This document shows, piece after piece, positions 12,201-21,761 of a stretch of DNA of 27,500 nucleotides. How positions within the stretch are numbered: position 1 is the first letter of the stretch; each line of letters begins with the position of its first letter. Origin of the DNA: Botryococcus braunii (taxonomy: Eukaryota > Chlorophyta > Trebouxiophyceae); assembly GCA_002005505.1 (NCBI GenBank), contig KV908373.1, positions 502,475 to 529,974 of the forward strand. Reading direction: 5' to 3'. The notes beneath the pieces were generated by a model, which worked only from the letters and a program-made list of their open reading frames with translations, was not told the origin of the DNA and made no database searches. Both the position numbers and the translations under genes were made by a program.

Positions 12201-12819
12201 ATCTGACGTAAGGGAATCCGTATCCGCGACAACATGGGAAGGTGCATCTGCTGAAGGCAGGGGACCTGGACACGCTGAAGGAAGGGGACCTGGATCTGCT
12301 GAAGGAAGGGCACCTTGGTCTAGTGAAGGAAGAGGGCTGAGTCATCTGGACAACACTAGTGCTTTTGAAAGAATGAGTCTCTCGAAAGGCCCCGTTGATT
12401 TTGAAACACTAAGTCAGCTTGAGGGCATGAGCGAGTTTGAGACGACTCAGATGGAGAGCCTCACTGGCTTTGCAAGAATGAGTCCTCTGGAGGGCGTGGG
12501 CCTGCTGGAGAGCCTCCGTCAGCTGGACGACACTGTGCAGTTCCAGACGAGTCAAACAGGGGGACTCAGAGAGTTTGAACGAATGAGTCAGCTGAAGGGC
12601 ATGGGTCAGCTCGAGAGTATGCGTCTGTCGAATGAACTCGCTCAAGTGGAGGGCAGAGGCCAGCTGGAAGGAATGAGTCAGCTGGAGGGCATCTATCACG
12701 TGTATACCATTAGTCAGCTGGAAAGCATCAGGCAGCTGGAGGAGGCTCTGGCGGGCACACATGCGGAGCTGATGAGCACCACAGCCCGCCTTCAGACCGC
12801 CCTAGCCGATCGCGACCAG
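9283..12819 (+). CDS. Exon 8: giant repeat-bearing coiled-coil exon (about 1179 residues)
   Basis: The acceptor is CTTTCAG at 9282 (an alternative at 9090 is also in frame). The donor is GACCAG|GTCTCA at 12820, which is weak; both ends are phase 0. Order of parts: a Ser/Thr/Pro-rich head (MGKRRVQTDGYSGGMQETRT, to about residue 160 of the exon); 18 copies plus a part of a 14-residue unit like EEEVVVAEAQVKRR (9775-10557); an 11-residue linker; 20 copies plus a part of a 14-residue unit like LSDREAELRAAQEA (10591-11457); a mixed polar region; 8-residue AEGRGPGH-like repeats (12250-12342); three 35-residue units (12364-12678); and a final coil LEEALAGTHAELMSTTARLQ. The open frame runs on past 12819 into microsatellite DNA, which is not coding. 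It probably forms a long rod. Long open frames on the minus strand are mirror images of these repeats. Confidence 0.85.
9775..10557 (+). repeat. Coding tandem repeat I: 42 nt (14 aa), 18 full units plus a part
   Basis: Full units run from 9775 to 10530 without a length change, then a partial unit. The consensus protein unit is EEEVVVAEAQVKRR. Units 1-7 are nearly identical (GAGGTGGTCGTGGCTGAGGC recurs), while units 8-18 are diverged, for example EEQANVTEEAQKKR. The unit is two heptads long. With V/L at places 4 and 11 as one core position, Ala at 7 and Arg at 14 take the other. Confidence 0.95.
10591..11457 (+). repeat. Coding tandem repeat II: 42 nt (14 aa), 20 full units plus a part
   Basis: Twenty units fill 10591-11430 with no length change, then LLEREAALS. 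Units alternate loosely between LSDREAELRAAQEA and LLERDMALYLAQQT types, giving a higher-order 28-residue (84-nt) period. All units are diverged at the DNA level. The Leu-x-x-Arg-Glu-x-x-Leu spacing is a standard two-heptad coil. Confidence 0.92.
12250..12342 (+). repeat. Coding 24-nt (8 aa) repeat, about four units
   Basis: GCTGAAGGAAGGGGACCTGG-type units start at 12250, 12274, 12298 and 12322 (the last partial), encoding AEGRGPGH, AEGRGPGS, AEGRAPWS and SEGRGLS. A Gly/Arg/Pro-rich, probably flexible segment between coils. Confidence 0.9.
12364..12678 (+). repeat. Coding 105-nt (35 aa) repeat, three units
   Basis: Units start at 12364, 12469 and 12574 and begin FERMS, FARMS and FERMS. Inside are shorter MSQLEGM-like steps (nucleotide AGTCAGCTGGAGGGC) that also continue past 12678 to about 12756. 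Thirty-five residues equal five heptads. Confidence 0.75.
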
Positions 12820-12925
12820 GTCTCATGCTTGCTGTCCAACAATCCAATTGTTCCCGCCCCTGAAGTCGGTCTCTGTGCAATGTTTTCACCCCCCCCCACC
12901 TCTCCCTCCCTCCCTCCCCCCCCCT

Positions 12926-12990
<65 letters not shown>

Positions 12991-13006
12991 AGGGAGGGGG
13001 GGGGTG

Positions 13007-13087
<81 letters not shown>

Positions 13088-13253
13088 AGAGATATTGGGG
13101 GTTGGGTTAGCAGCGTGAGGGTTTTGGCATTTGCGTCCTTTTTCTGCATTGTCCGTAAAACAGGGATTTGTGAGAGGACACGTACAGGAAAAACTGCTGT
13201 GGAAAGGAGGAGTGTTTGGCTGAAGCGGGGCCATGTGGGGCTTTGGTGAGCAG
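12820..13253 (+). other. Intron 8 with (GT)n then (GA)n
   Basis: The borders are GTCTCA and TGGTGAGCAG. A C/T-rich stretch (12889-12928), (GT)n at 12929-12987, G runs, and (GA)n at 13009-13083. No exon seen. Confidence 0.55.
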
Positions 13254-13340
13254 GCACGGGCGGAGGCACAGCTGCATGCAGATGCAGCAGCGGATGCACT
13301 GGCCCGACTTGCTGTGGCTGCTTCCTCTGCGCTCCTTCAG
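13254..13340 (+). CDS. Exon 9: short Ala-rich coil
   Basis: The exon is phase 0-0, 29 residues, ARAEAQLHADAAADALARLA then VAASSALLQ. The acceptor is GAGCAG at 13253 and the donor CTTCAG|GTGGGT at 13341. It is short, so the main support is its coil character, its borders and the preserved phase. Confidence 0.55.
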
Positions 13341-13941
<601 letters not shown>

Positions 13942-14223
13942 GGGACAGGGAGTGTGGAGAAGGCCCACACCGGGACGCAAGCAGGCCCTTTGCACCTGGC
14001 AGACTCCCACGATGCAGAAACTTTGGTTTGGGAAGATGTGGAGATTTTAGAAGGATCTCATGGACTTGAATTTGCGCCTTGTTGCAACTGGCAGCCGGCA
14101 GTTGCATCTATCGTAAGCAGCACCAGCTCTGATGGTGGCTTAAAGAGCCCGCTGTCCATAAGCGGCCTTTCTCTGGCGTTCTCTATCTCAGAGCCTGACG
14201 AGGCAACCACAAACGCACTCCCA
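13942..14223 (+). CDS. Exon 10: non-coil acidic/Ser-rich segment
   Basis: The exon is phase 0-0, with acceptor GTGCTGCAG at 13941 and a consensus donor CCA|GTAAGT at 14224. The 94 residues start GTGSVEKAHTGTQAGPLHLA, include ETLVWEDVEILEGSHGLEFA and a Ser-rich VASIVSSTSSDGG, and end DEATTNALP. This is not coiled coil, so it would be a break or ligand-like linker in the rod. The strong donor and phase are the main support. Composition gives little help. Confidence 0.5.
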
Positions 14224-14531
14224 GTAAGTCAACAATCTCCTGTGCATGATGATCCCTCAAACTCTCTTCCAAACCCCCACTCTTTGTCCCCCCCGGACCG
14301 CCCGTTCTGCACGCTACTTGATTGTCCTTTGTCTTTTATCTTATGGAAAATAACAGAAACAGATTAAATTAAGACATAACAAAGAAAATGTTGAAGAAAA
14401 TACCAGAAAATGAAAGAAACTGTCTTTGTCATTGAAAGATGTGCATCTCTTGTGCAAAGCTGGAGGGAGGAGGGGAGAAAAATCGAGAAGACTCCGAGCA
14501 AGATGAGCAAGTTTGAGAACCTCTTGCACAG
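14224..14531 (+). other. Intron 10
   Basis: The borders are GTAAGT and CCTCTTGCACAG. The part at 14345-14420 is AT-rich. A second reading frame is open over 14395-14778 (MKETVFVIERCASLVQSWRE onward), so part of this stretch could be exonic in another frame. I could not find borders that would make it fit. Confidence 0.45.
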
Positions 14532-14858
14532 GTGGAGGGAGTCCCTGCAAGGGACCCACAAGGGTGTCTTTACAACGTGGCACACTCTGGGGCAGCCAAT
14601 TCATCAGCAGAAAGCCCCCAAAGGCACTCTGAGCCTCATCAGGATTGCGAGATTGGAGACTGCTGCGATGGAGGATGCTCGCAGCTTGGCACCTGCGAGA
14701 CGGAAGGCCATGAAGCTGCGAATGGGGCTGAAGCAACCGAGGGCTGGGGCTGGGTCGGCAAAGCTCCTGAGGCACTAGGGTGCCTGATGGACGGCTGGTG
14801 TGCAGTGTACCGCAAGGAACGGCAGCGGGCCCTGGCCTTGCAGTCCCGCCTTACAAAG
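14532..14858 (+). CDS. Exon 11: Cys-rich segment then coil
   Basis: The exon is phase 0-0, with acceptor TTGCACAG at 14531 and donor ACAAAG|GTAGGT at 14859. The first part is unlike the rest of the protein, with a cysteine cluster DCEIGDCCDGGCSQLGTC (C-x4-CC-x3-C-x5-C). It then turns helical (LMDGWCAVYRKERQRALALQ, SRLTK). The last third and donor look sound. The first two thirds are less certain because a different frame is also open there. If real, the cluster could bind metal or form disulfides; that is speculation. Confidence 0.45.
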
Positions 14859-14916
14859 GTAGGTTCAGATGCCCTTCCCCCTCCTGACCGCAGCCGGCGC
14901 CTTGATCAATCTCGTT

Positions 14917-15006
<90 letters not shown>

Positions 15007-15271
15007 CTCTCGCTTTGGCGGAAAAGGGACCATGGGGGAGGGCAGCGGCCATGATTGTTTCGTGGCAGCAGCACCCCTCTTTGCTGCTCTCTTGAGTCTG
15101 TGTTGCGACCCATGGGTTCTATTGCGCATGAAAGCTTGGCAGGCGGCCAGGTCCATGAAGATGTGCACTAGTGTGGCTAGACAGCCTTCTTTCTCAACTG
15201 TATCAAGATTTCAGTCTCAAGACTTGGGGGGGGGGGGGTTGTGTGCATCTGTGTGTGTATGTGTATATGCA

Positions 15272-15314
<43 letters not shown>

Positions 15315-15419
15315 GAGTGGGGGGTGAGTGTGAGGGTGTGTGTGTATGTGTATGACTGCGTGTGTGTCTGTGCATGTGTATGCGTATTTGTGGAGTTGTT
15401 TGCGTGTCTGTCTCTCTCT

Positions 15420-15485
<66 letters not shown>

Positions 15486-15644
15486 GTGCAGGCATGCGCG
15501 CCGATGGGCAGTGACCCTGGCACGTCAGGGGCCGTGTACCACAGAGCATAATACGCAAGGCACAAGACCTGGCGGGAGCTGGCTTCGAGGCTCGACCTCG
15601 CTTAAAGACGCTATCTTAACAAAAATGGCGGCAAAATTGTGCAG
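14859..15644 (+). other. Intron 11 with (CA)n and two (GT)n tracts
   Basis: The borders are GTAGGT and AAATTGTGCAG. (CA)n of about 88 nt at 14917-15005. (GT)n at 15274-15314 and 15423-15488, with GT-rich, interrupted DNA in between. CA and GT tracts are complementary and could pair in the transcript. Confidence 0.65.
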
Positions 15645-16697
15645 GTGGTGAGACGCCTACAGGCAGCGCATGACAGGGCAGAGCAGGCACAACGGGATGC
15701 GGAAGCCGCAGCGCGGGATGCCCGCAACGCGTACGCAGCAGCCGCCGAAGCCGAAGGCCGGGCGAATGCCGTGGAGCGCTCTCTAGAACACACCCTGGAG
15801 CGGTGCGCTGAGGCAGAAAACCGCTCCACCGCAGCCCAGGAGCGCTTGAGAAACGCGGCGGACCAAATTTCCGCCGCTGCGGCTAGGGCCGACGCCTCCG
15901 ATGCCGCTGCGGAGGCAGCGTGCATGGCTGCAGCGGATGCCCTGGAGCGATGCGGAGCCGCTGAACGCGCTGCGGATGCGGCAGGGGCCCGGTGCGATGC
16001 GGCGGAAGCTGCGGCGGAAGCTGCACAGCAGCGCCTCAAGGAGGCGCTTGTCTGGCAGGCCGCGGCCCGGGCCCGTGCGCTGGCGGCGGAGGCCGCCGCA
16101 GCGGGCGCCCGCCGCTCCGCAGCGGCCGCCGCCGATGCCGCTGCCTGTGCCCGCTCTGCAGAGGCGGACGCCGCTGCCCAAGCGGCAGCGTCCGCCGCGA
16201 CTCTGGCGGCCACCCGCCACGACGCAGCTTTGGCGGTTGACGCTGCGGCCGAGACAGAGGCGCTCTTGGCTGTTGCGTCCGCCCGTGTGGACGCTCTGGC
16301 CGCCCGCGTGGCCGACCTGGAGGCCCAGGCGGAGGTCCAAGCGGAACACTATGCAGTTGATGTTTCGGTGGCGCGGAGAGCCGCAGCAGCCGCCAGAACA
16401 CAACTAGAACAGATGACAGCTCAGCAAGCGGTAGAGGAGGATGCGAGGCGGCATGCTGAGACAGAGCGGGACGCTGCGATGGCTGCTGCGGAGCAAGCGC
16501 AGGCTCAATTTCAGCAGGCTTCAGCCGCTGCAGGGTGCGCGGAAGACCGTACGAAAAGGGCGGAGGCCGATGCGGCTTTGGCCCGACAGGAGACGGAGGA
16601 CCTTGAACAGCGAGCGGGCCTGGCTGAAGAACGGCTGGCGGCAATGGTACAAGAGTTGGAGCAGAGCGAGTCAGCCCTGCTGATTGCAGCCTCCCAG
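15645..16697 (+). CDS. Exon 12: long Ala-rich coiled coil (351 residues)
   Basis: The exon is phase 0-0, with acceptor TTGTGCAG at 15644 and donor CTCCCAG|GTGAGA at 16698. It starts VVRRLQAAHDRAEQAQRDAE and is very rich in Ala (for example ALAAEAAAAGARRSAAAAAD), with Glu, Arg and Asp around it. The last third is a more ordinary coil (ARQETEDLEQRAGLAEERLA, QELEQSESALLIAASQ). GC is visibly higher than in neighbouring exons, through GCG/GCC/GCT Ala codons. The frame is clean over 1 kb, so this is one of the firmest exons. Reading on past the donor gives a TGA at 16713-16715, so this exon could alternatively end a shorter gene. Confidence 0.8.
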
Positions 16698-17393
16698 GTG
16701 AGACTTCTGGCGTGACTGTTCCGAACCCATAATTAATCCTGCCTTCGCTATCCAGCGTGATTACAGTATATGACTGTGGTACTGCTTTCCTGGTAATAAA
16801 AATATCTTCCATGATAATGTGAGAGCCTTCACGATGTTGCCTTGTTCGGGATTCTTTCTTCGGCAATCATTGTACTACAGACGTGTTTGTGAGACTGGCT
16901 TCATGACGTTCATGATTAGCACTTCCAGCTAAGTAATCTTCATTGCTGCGTACCTATAACGCCAGAAATGGAGATCCCCATAGCTTTTTCAAGGTTTTGC
17001 GCCAGCACAAAAGTGGTTCAGGCAAGTGCACAGAGCCAGGATTCAGGCGTGATTAAGGTGCCTCGATTCACCACAGCTGCGTGTGCATGCGCCTCTGTGC
17101 CTGTGCTTATGTGTGGTATGCCAAAGCAGGATCATTTGTCGGCGCAAGATGGACGCAACTCCATTCTGCTTGTTGCAATACCAAAACCCCCCTTCATGCT
17201 GCATGAATACAGGACATGGACCCCTCTGCGCAGAGCCTGTAGAGTTGAAGTTTAATCCACTGTATTGTTTGGACTTGCCTACGAGTTGAACCTGTCACAG
17301 ACAAGGTGCTTCGTAGTGGCTTCTTGCCTGTTTTCTCACCATATTTCTCCAGGCTTGTTGCATGATGGCTAGACGCCCATTCACACGCGCGCG

Positions 17394-17460
<67 letters not shown>

Positions 17461-17599
17461 GCGCGCAGGCAGACGCTGCCAGGGTGCTTTAAGGCAATGT
17501 CTTTCACCCTGGGCAGCAGCCTGGCGTTGTACTGGTGGGATGAAGGGATTGTAGGCAAACAGTCGATAGTTGCAAATCGCCCATAGAAAGGTAGCAGAG

Positions 17600-17765
17600 G
17601 TGCTGTGAAGATCCTGGTCAAGTGGTTGGCACTCGGCAACCAACCAATGATACCCGCCAAAGCTGTGCTGAAGAATGTGGGCAAGTGGTGGGCAGTTACC
17701 TTCCAACTCGTAACACCCTGCTTGGGGTTGCTGAAGAATGTGGGCATGGTGGTTGGCAGACATAA
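17600..17765. repeat. Degenerate repeat of about 63 bp, 2-3 units
   Basis: GTGCTGTGAAGATCCTGGTC (17600 region), GTGCTGAAGAATGTGGGCAA (near 17665) and TTGCTGAAGAATGTGGGCAT (near 17728) head units that continue with AGTGG-T-GGCA-like sequence. The third unit is partial. One + strand frame stays open through it, with the motif LKNVGxxxx repeated, but no splice borders were found. Confidence 0.6.
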
Positions 17766-17824
17766 AGGACCAGTGCATGCTGACGAAATGCTAGAATGTG
17801 GTTAGCATGTGAAAGAGACCCAAG

Positions 17825-17882
17825 AAGATGAAGAAGAAGAAGAAGAAGAAGAAGAGGGAGGAGAAGACGAAGAAGAAGAAGG
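17825..17882. repeat. GAA-rich trinucleotide tract
   Basis: Imperfect (GAA)n with GAT, GGGAG and GAC interruptions, purine-only on the + strand, about 75 nt upstream of the next exon. Purine-rich GAA stretches often act as splicing enhancers in other eukaryotes; whether that applies here is unknown. Confidence 0.85.
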
Positions 17883-17954
17883 GGAGATCTGTGGAAGGTG
17901 GAAGGAGCGGACTCCATGTAGATGCACTGAAGGATATGAGTGTATCTGGGACAG

Positions 17955-18199
17955 TTGGAAACCGCTCGGCAGGAGCGCGACATTGCAGTGCAGGAATCCG
18001 CATCGACGGCTTCAGAGCTCTGCGCTCTGCGAAAAACGGTGCAGCAGATGCAGGAGCAGGAGGCTGCTCTCAAGTCGGAGCTGGCTGCTGAGCATGCTGC
18101 CTTGCAGCGGCTGCGGGGAGAGGAGGCTGCTGCGCAGTCGGATCTGGCTGCATTGAAAGTGGTGCTGGAAGAGCTGCGCTTGCAGGAGGCTTCCGTCAG
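17955..18199 (+). CDS. Exon 13: coiled-coil segment
   Basis: Starting at 17955 (acceptor GGGACAG) it reads LETARQERDIAVQESASTAS. Starting at 17973 (GCTCGGCAG) it lacks the first six residues. Both are phase 0, and I prefer the longer because it keeps the heptads. It continues LRKTVQQMQEQEAALKSELA and LKVVLEELRLQEASV. The donor CGTCAG|GTGGGA at 18200 leaves AG, to be completed to an Arg codon by the G at 19077. Confidence 0.65.
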
Positions 18200-19076
18200 G
18201 TGGGAGCACATGGATTCGTGTGCGTAAAAGAGAGAGGGGAGGGGGGGGGGAGGGAGAGAATCCTCCCCCCTCGGACTATCTCCGAGGGGCAAGGCCAGGG
18301 ATGGTTGTAGAATCTATCCGTCAGATCCACGAGTACTTTACCCTTCCCTGCATAGGAGCAAGCGCCGGGGAGGGCAGAGAGGCAATGGCATTGAGGCAAC
18401 ACACTTAAGCAGACAGTGGCAAAGACCTGCGGGAGAACCCAACACCGGCCCGCGTCATTGCGCTAAAGTGTTTGCGGCAGGACATGGCAATTGAAAAGTT
18501 GGCACTCTTTTCCCCTTCAAATAATGCTGGTCTTCTACTCGTTCCGTCACATGTTTTCTTTTCCTGCTTCTTTTGTCGCTGGTTCCTGCTTTCCCCGCCC
18601 ATGGTGGGGGGGGGGGTGGGGAGCAAGTGGACGTGGCTGCCACACTTCACGAATTTAGTGAAGGGTGTGCAGGGACCACATTAAGCGGAGGTGCTAATGT
18701 TGAAAGAACTATTTGCAGGGTGGGGACTGTTGCAGTGGGGGAAGGGGGGGATTAAAAAGGTTTACGAAGGCTGCTGAAGCATTTGCGGTACATTTTAATG
18801 GGATGTACGCCCTTGTTCAAGTTTTACCTCTTTGGTCAAGTTCTATCCACAATTATCGACTCTGCAGTCAATTCTCCTACGAAACCCCCACAGGACATTA
18901 TTGGCATCTACTCTATTTTCATCTTTCATAATGGCTGTTGCATCAAGGTTGCGCAACACAGGCTGTATGGTTGGGGACCAATGTGGCTTTGTTTGTTGGT
19001 TTTCCTTGATTTGTCCTGTATATGGTCAACTATAGCTTGTATGTCGAGTCTTCACCGTTGGGGAGGGATTGCACAG
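18200..19076 (+). other. Intron 13
   Basis: The borders are GTGGGA and GATTGCACAG. G/GA runs occur near 18226-18260, G runs at 18605-18622 and again near 18746. There is no long microsatellite. The 18760-19060 part is T-rich and shows no coding pattern. Confidence 0.55.
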
Positions 19077-19236
19077 GCAGGAAGCCAAGGAGGCTTTGGA
19101 AAGAGTGCAGATGCTGCAGCAGCAGGTTCACCAACTAGAAGCCAAATTAGGCGAAGTCGGCGAGGCTGCAGATGCCTCGCGCCTGGCTGCTGAGGTGGCA
19201 CTGTCTGAGGCCGAACAGCAATGCAGTTCCCTCCAG
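19077..19236 (+). CDS. Exon 14: coiled-coil segment
   Basis: The first base completes the split Arg codon (phase 2), then the frame reads QEAKEALERVQMLQQQVHQL, EAKLGEVGEAADASRLAAEV and ends EQQCSSLQ. The acceptor is TTGCACAG at 19076 and the donor CTCCAG|GTGCGC at 19237, phase 0. The phase fit with the exon ending at 18199 supports both. Confidence 0.68.
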
Positions 19237-19922
19237 GTGCGCCTCGCTGCCCCAAACTTTCCCCCCACCGATTAATACTGGGAAGGAAAGCACGCTCTAC
19301 CCATTTTTTATAATGCAACCCCATTGCATGCTTGTAGAGATTCTGTATCCCCTGCGTGTGCCAAAGACCTTCACTTTCTCCAAAACTGTGGATGATGGTA
19401 GAGCAAGAAAGGTTTGGTTCGTGGTTGCCAGTGCAATGTTTTGTGAGAAGGCGGAGCACTGGGAGCATTTGCAGCCAGAACTGGAACATGGCACAGCGCT
19501 GGAAAGGAAGCACAAGCTGTGCAGCACTGTCAAGGAGCAGGACTGGAGAAGGTTGCTTTTTGGAGATATTGCTTTACAGCATAGAGCGCGGAAGACACGG
19601 AGCGGCAGTAGCAGCACAAGGAAGAGGAGTGGGAGCGAAAATAGAAAAAATAAAGTCCAAAACATGTGAACCAGAGGGTGGCGACACGACGTCATTGACG
19701 AGACCCCCACCACAGAAATGAAAAGGGCGATACCGGACTGCCGTACAGCAGTTCAACTAAGGTCTTTTTCTGTTTAATACATACCAAACTGCCTGCCTGA
19801 AAAAATGCATTTAGGTGTTTCACATGTTTTCAGTGATTAAGCAGGAAGGAAGGGGGCAGTTGTGACACATCTATGGAAAACCAGCTTTGCAATGCTTAGA
19901 ACCAGTGGTGGCGGGGCCCCAG
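19237..19922 (+). other. Intron 14
   Basis: The borders are GTGCGC and GGGGCCCCAG. There is no microsatellite. A weakly coil-like open stretch, PELEHGTALERKHKLC, starts after TTTGCAG at 19474 but lacks a usable donor and ends in a TGA at 19667. AATAAA-like sequence occurs near 19648. Left as intron. Confidence 0.5.
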
Positions 19923-20146
19923 GCGCAATTGGCCACTTGCACAATAGAGCTGCGGAACGCCTGCCACCAGCTGCAGGAAGTGGAGGCAGAAGTGCAGCAA
20001 ACCAAGTCCCAGCTCGCCTCGGCCCTTCATCAGAGGGACGATGCCAAAGCTCGCTCTGCTGAGCTGGCGTCCGCGGCTGAGCAGCACTCGCTCCTGAACA
20101 GGCAACTCCAGGAATCCTATGTCGCACACTCCTCAGCCTTAGAAAA
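19923..20146 (+). CDS. Exon 15: coiled-coil segment
   Basis: The acceptor is GCCCCAG at 19922 (phase 0) and the donor GAAAA|GTGCGT at 20147 (phase 2). It encodes AQLATCTIELRNACHQLQEV, EAEVQQTKSQLASALHQRDD and LLNRQLQESYVAHSSALE, with a split AAG Lys codon finished at 20493. Regular heptads run throughout. The donor hexamer matches that of exon 2, which also splits an AAG codon. Confidence 0.7.
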
Positions 20147-20492
20147 GTGCGTCCCTTGATGTGGAATATGGTCTTGAAAGCAAGTGCTGCACGTGACTCA
20201 TTGTAGTCACGGACTTTTGTGACAAGATTCCTTTCTTCCTGGGTCTTTCGCTGTCCCGCATGACTTTCAGAGGTGTCAGTAAGCACAAGGGCTGAAATGA
20301 GATGTGGCTTGCCGGTATAGCTAGTCATTGTTGAATTGATGAGTGACTGAACGTTGTATGGTGTGGCTGGTCTTTTGTTGCATGGATGTTTGAACATTAC
20401 ACAGTATGGCTAGTGATTGTGGGATGGATGTTTGGACGTCACACGGTTCTGCTTCTTGCTTGGACTGCAGATGAGCAAGCTGCCACTTTCAG
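20147..20492 (+). other. Intron 15 with degenerate repeat
   Basis: The borders are GTGCGT and TGCCACTTTCAG. From about 20313 to 20455 there are three diverged units of roughly 40-50 bp with shared GTATGGCTAGT-, ATGGATGTTTG- and AACATTACACAG-like parts. The repeat ends about 40 nt before the acceptor. The CAG at 20470 was rejected because it gives the wrong phase. Confidence 0.55.
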
Positions 20493-20730
20493 GTGGATTG
20501 AGGGCAGGAGGGGGTGCGGGAGCAGGCTTGAGGAGGCGCTGGAAGTGGCAGAGGTGGAGAAGGCGGCGTTGGAGAAGCAGCTCGCGGAAGGCGTGCAGAA
20601 GTGGGCAGCTGCTGACGTGGAGGCCCGAGCGGAGCGCAGCATCGCCTCCTCCCTGCGCCAAGAGCTTGCCACCCTCAAGGAGCAATCCTCCCTTCATCTT
20701 GCAATCCTGCAGCGCCAGACTCTCTCCAAG
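20493..20730 (+). CDS. Exon 16: coiled-coil segment
   Basis: The first base completes the split Lys codon (phase 2). The frame reads WIEGRRGCGSRLEEALEVAE, VEKAALEKQLAEGVQKWAAA and SLRQELATLKEQSSLHLAIL, ending QRQTLSK. The acceptor is ACTTTCAG at 20492 and the donor TCCAAG|GTCAAA at 20731, phase 0. The donor is weak, but the coil stops there and TAA follows at 20752. Confidence 0.7.
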
Positions 20731-21244
20731 GTCAAACACATTCTCCCCAATTAATCACGAATGCACGTGCATGATAGATATTGCTGCCGAAAAGGGCCAG
20801 CTTCAGCCCCGGCCTTTGGCGGTACGTGAAGGTGGCGTGAGGCGCAAGTTGCGACTCGCAACTGGGCATTAATTGTGATGGTGACTGAGGAATGGAAGAC
20901 ACGTTTGCGAACACGAGTTGGAGTTACAAACGTCAGTTCGCCCCACTCCCTCCCGCAATCCAGTGTCAGTGCGTGTGTGTATTTGGGGGGGGGGAGGCAT
21001 GTTGGGAAGGAAATGTGTGTGACTTGATGCGCAAGTCATGTTCCTCAAGTCCATTCCCCCTGCTGGGAGGGGGGGTTTCTGCATACGCATACGGTGGTTG
21101 GGTGTAAGCATAGCAGCACCACGCACAATGGAAGCGTGCTGCATGATGGTGCTGTTGCTTTCCTTGAAGTCGGGCAAGAAGGAAGCAGCCAAGTCCCAAC
21201 TTGCATACCGCATTCTTCCAGAGTGAAATCGACATGAAAAGAAT

Positions 21245-21292
<48 letters not shown>

Positions 21293-21330
21293 GGGGGTGG
21301 GTGGGTGGGTGGGTGTGTGTGTCCCTCCCA

Positions 21331-21379
<49 letters not shown>

Positions 21380-21399
21380 GTGTGTGTGTGTGTGTCTGT

Positions 21400-21448
<49 letters not shown>

Positions 21449-21503
21449 GGGGGGGGGGTGGTTCCTCGACATGAAAAGAATGGTCAATTCTTGGTGCTGG
21501 CAG
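20731..21503 (+). other. Intron 16 with GT-CT-GT microsatellite flanked by a 19-bp direct repeat
   Basis: The borders are GTCAAA and GGTGCTGGCAG. (GT)n at 21246-21290, G/T and C runs, (CT)n at 21342-21379, then (GT)n to 21445. TCGACATGAAAAGAATGGT occurs at 21229-21247 and again, identical, at 21466-21484, on either side of the microsatellite. Confidence 0.6.
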
Positions 21504-21659
21504 GAGGAAGAGCTGAAGGCAGCAAGGGAAGCGGTGCGTGTTTTGGCAGCAGGGGCTCAGGGCTTGGGGCCGGGTTTGCTGGGCCCTCCCCCTTCCAAAG
21601 ACGACGGCTTGGTTCCCGTGCACGCCCTCTGCCAACAGCTCGCCGCGTCTCAAGGCCAG
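21504..21659 (+). CDS. Exon 17: short coil and Gly/Pro linker
   Basis: The exon is phase 0-0, 52 residues, [20 protein letters not shown], then [20 protein letters not shown] and [13 protein letters not shown]. The acceptor is GCTGGCAG at 21503 and the donor GGCCAG|GTGTCT at 21660. The Gly/Pro middle would interrupt the coil. Support is moderate: one coil piece at each end, and phase. Confidence 0.5.
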
Positions 21660-21686
21660 GTGTCTACTTCTGCCCCTGCCTACCCT

Positions 21687-21761
<75 letters not shown>

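Larger units (their letters stand above)
16698..17954 (+). other. Intron 12 with (CA)n, about 63-bp repeat and GAA tract
   Basis: The donor is GTGAGA. The first 300 nt are AT-richer than the exons and include AATAAA at about 16794. (CA)n lies at 17396-17459, a degenerate repeat at about 17600-17765, and a GAA-rich tract at 17825-17882. The chosen acceptor is GGGACAG at 17954. Confidence 0.55.

Noticed and set aside
19475..19669. Possible extra exon (PELEHGTALERKHKLC onward) between exons 14 and 15
   Set aside because: The acceptor is plausible and the first 30 residues are slightly coil-like, but there is no phase-0 donor of quality and the end becomes Arg/Ser-rich before a stop.
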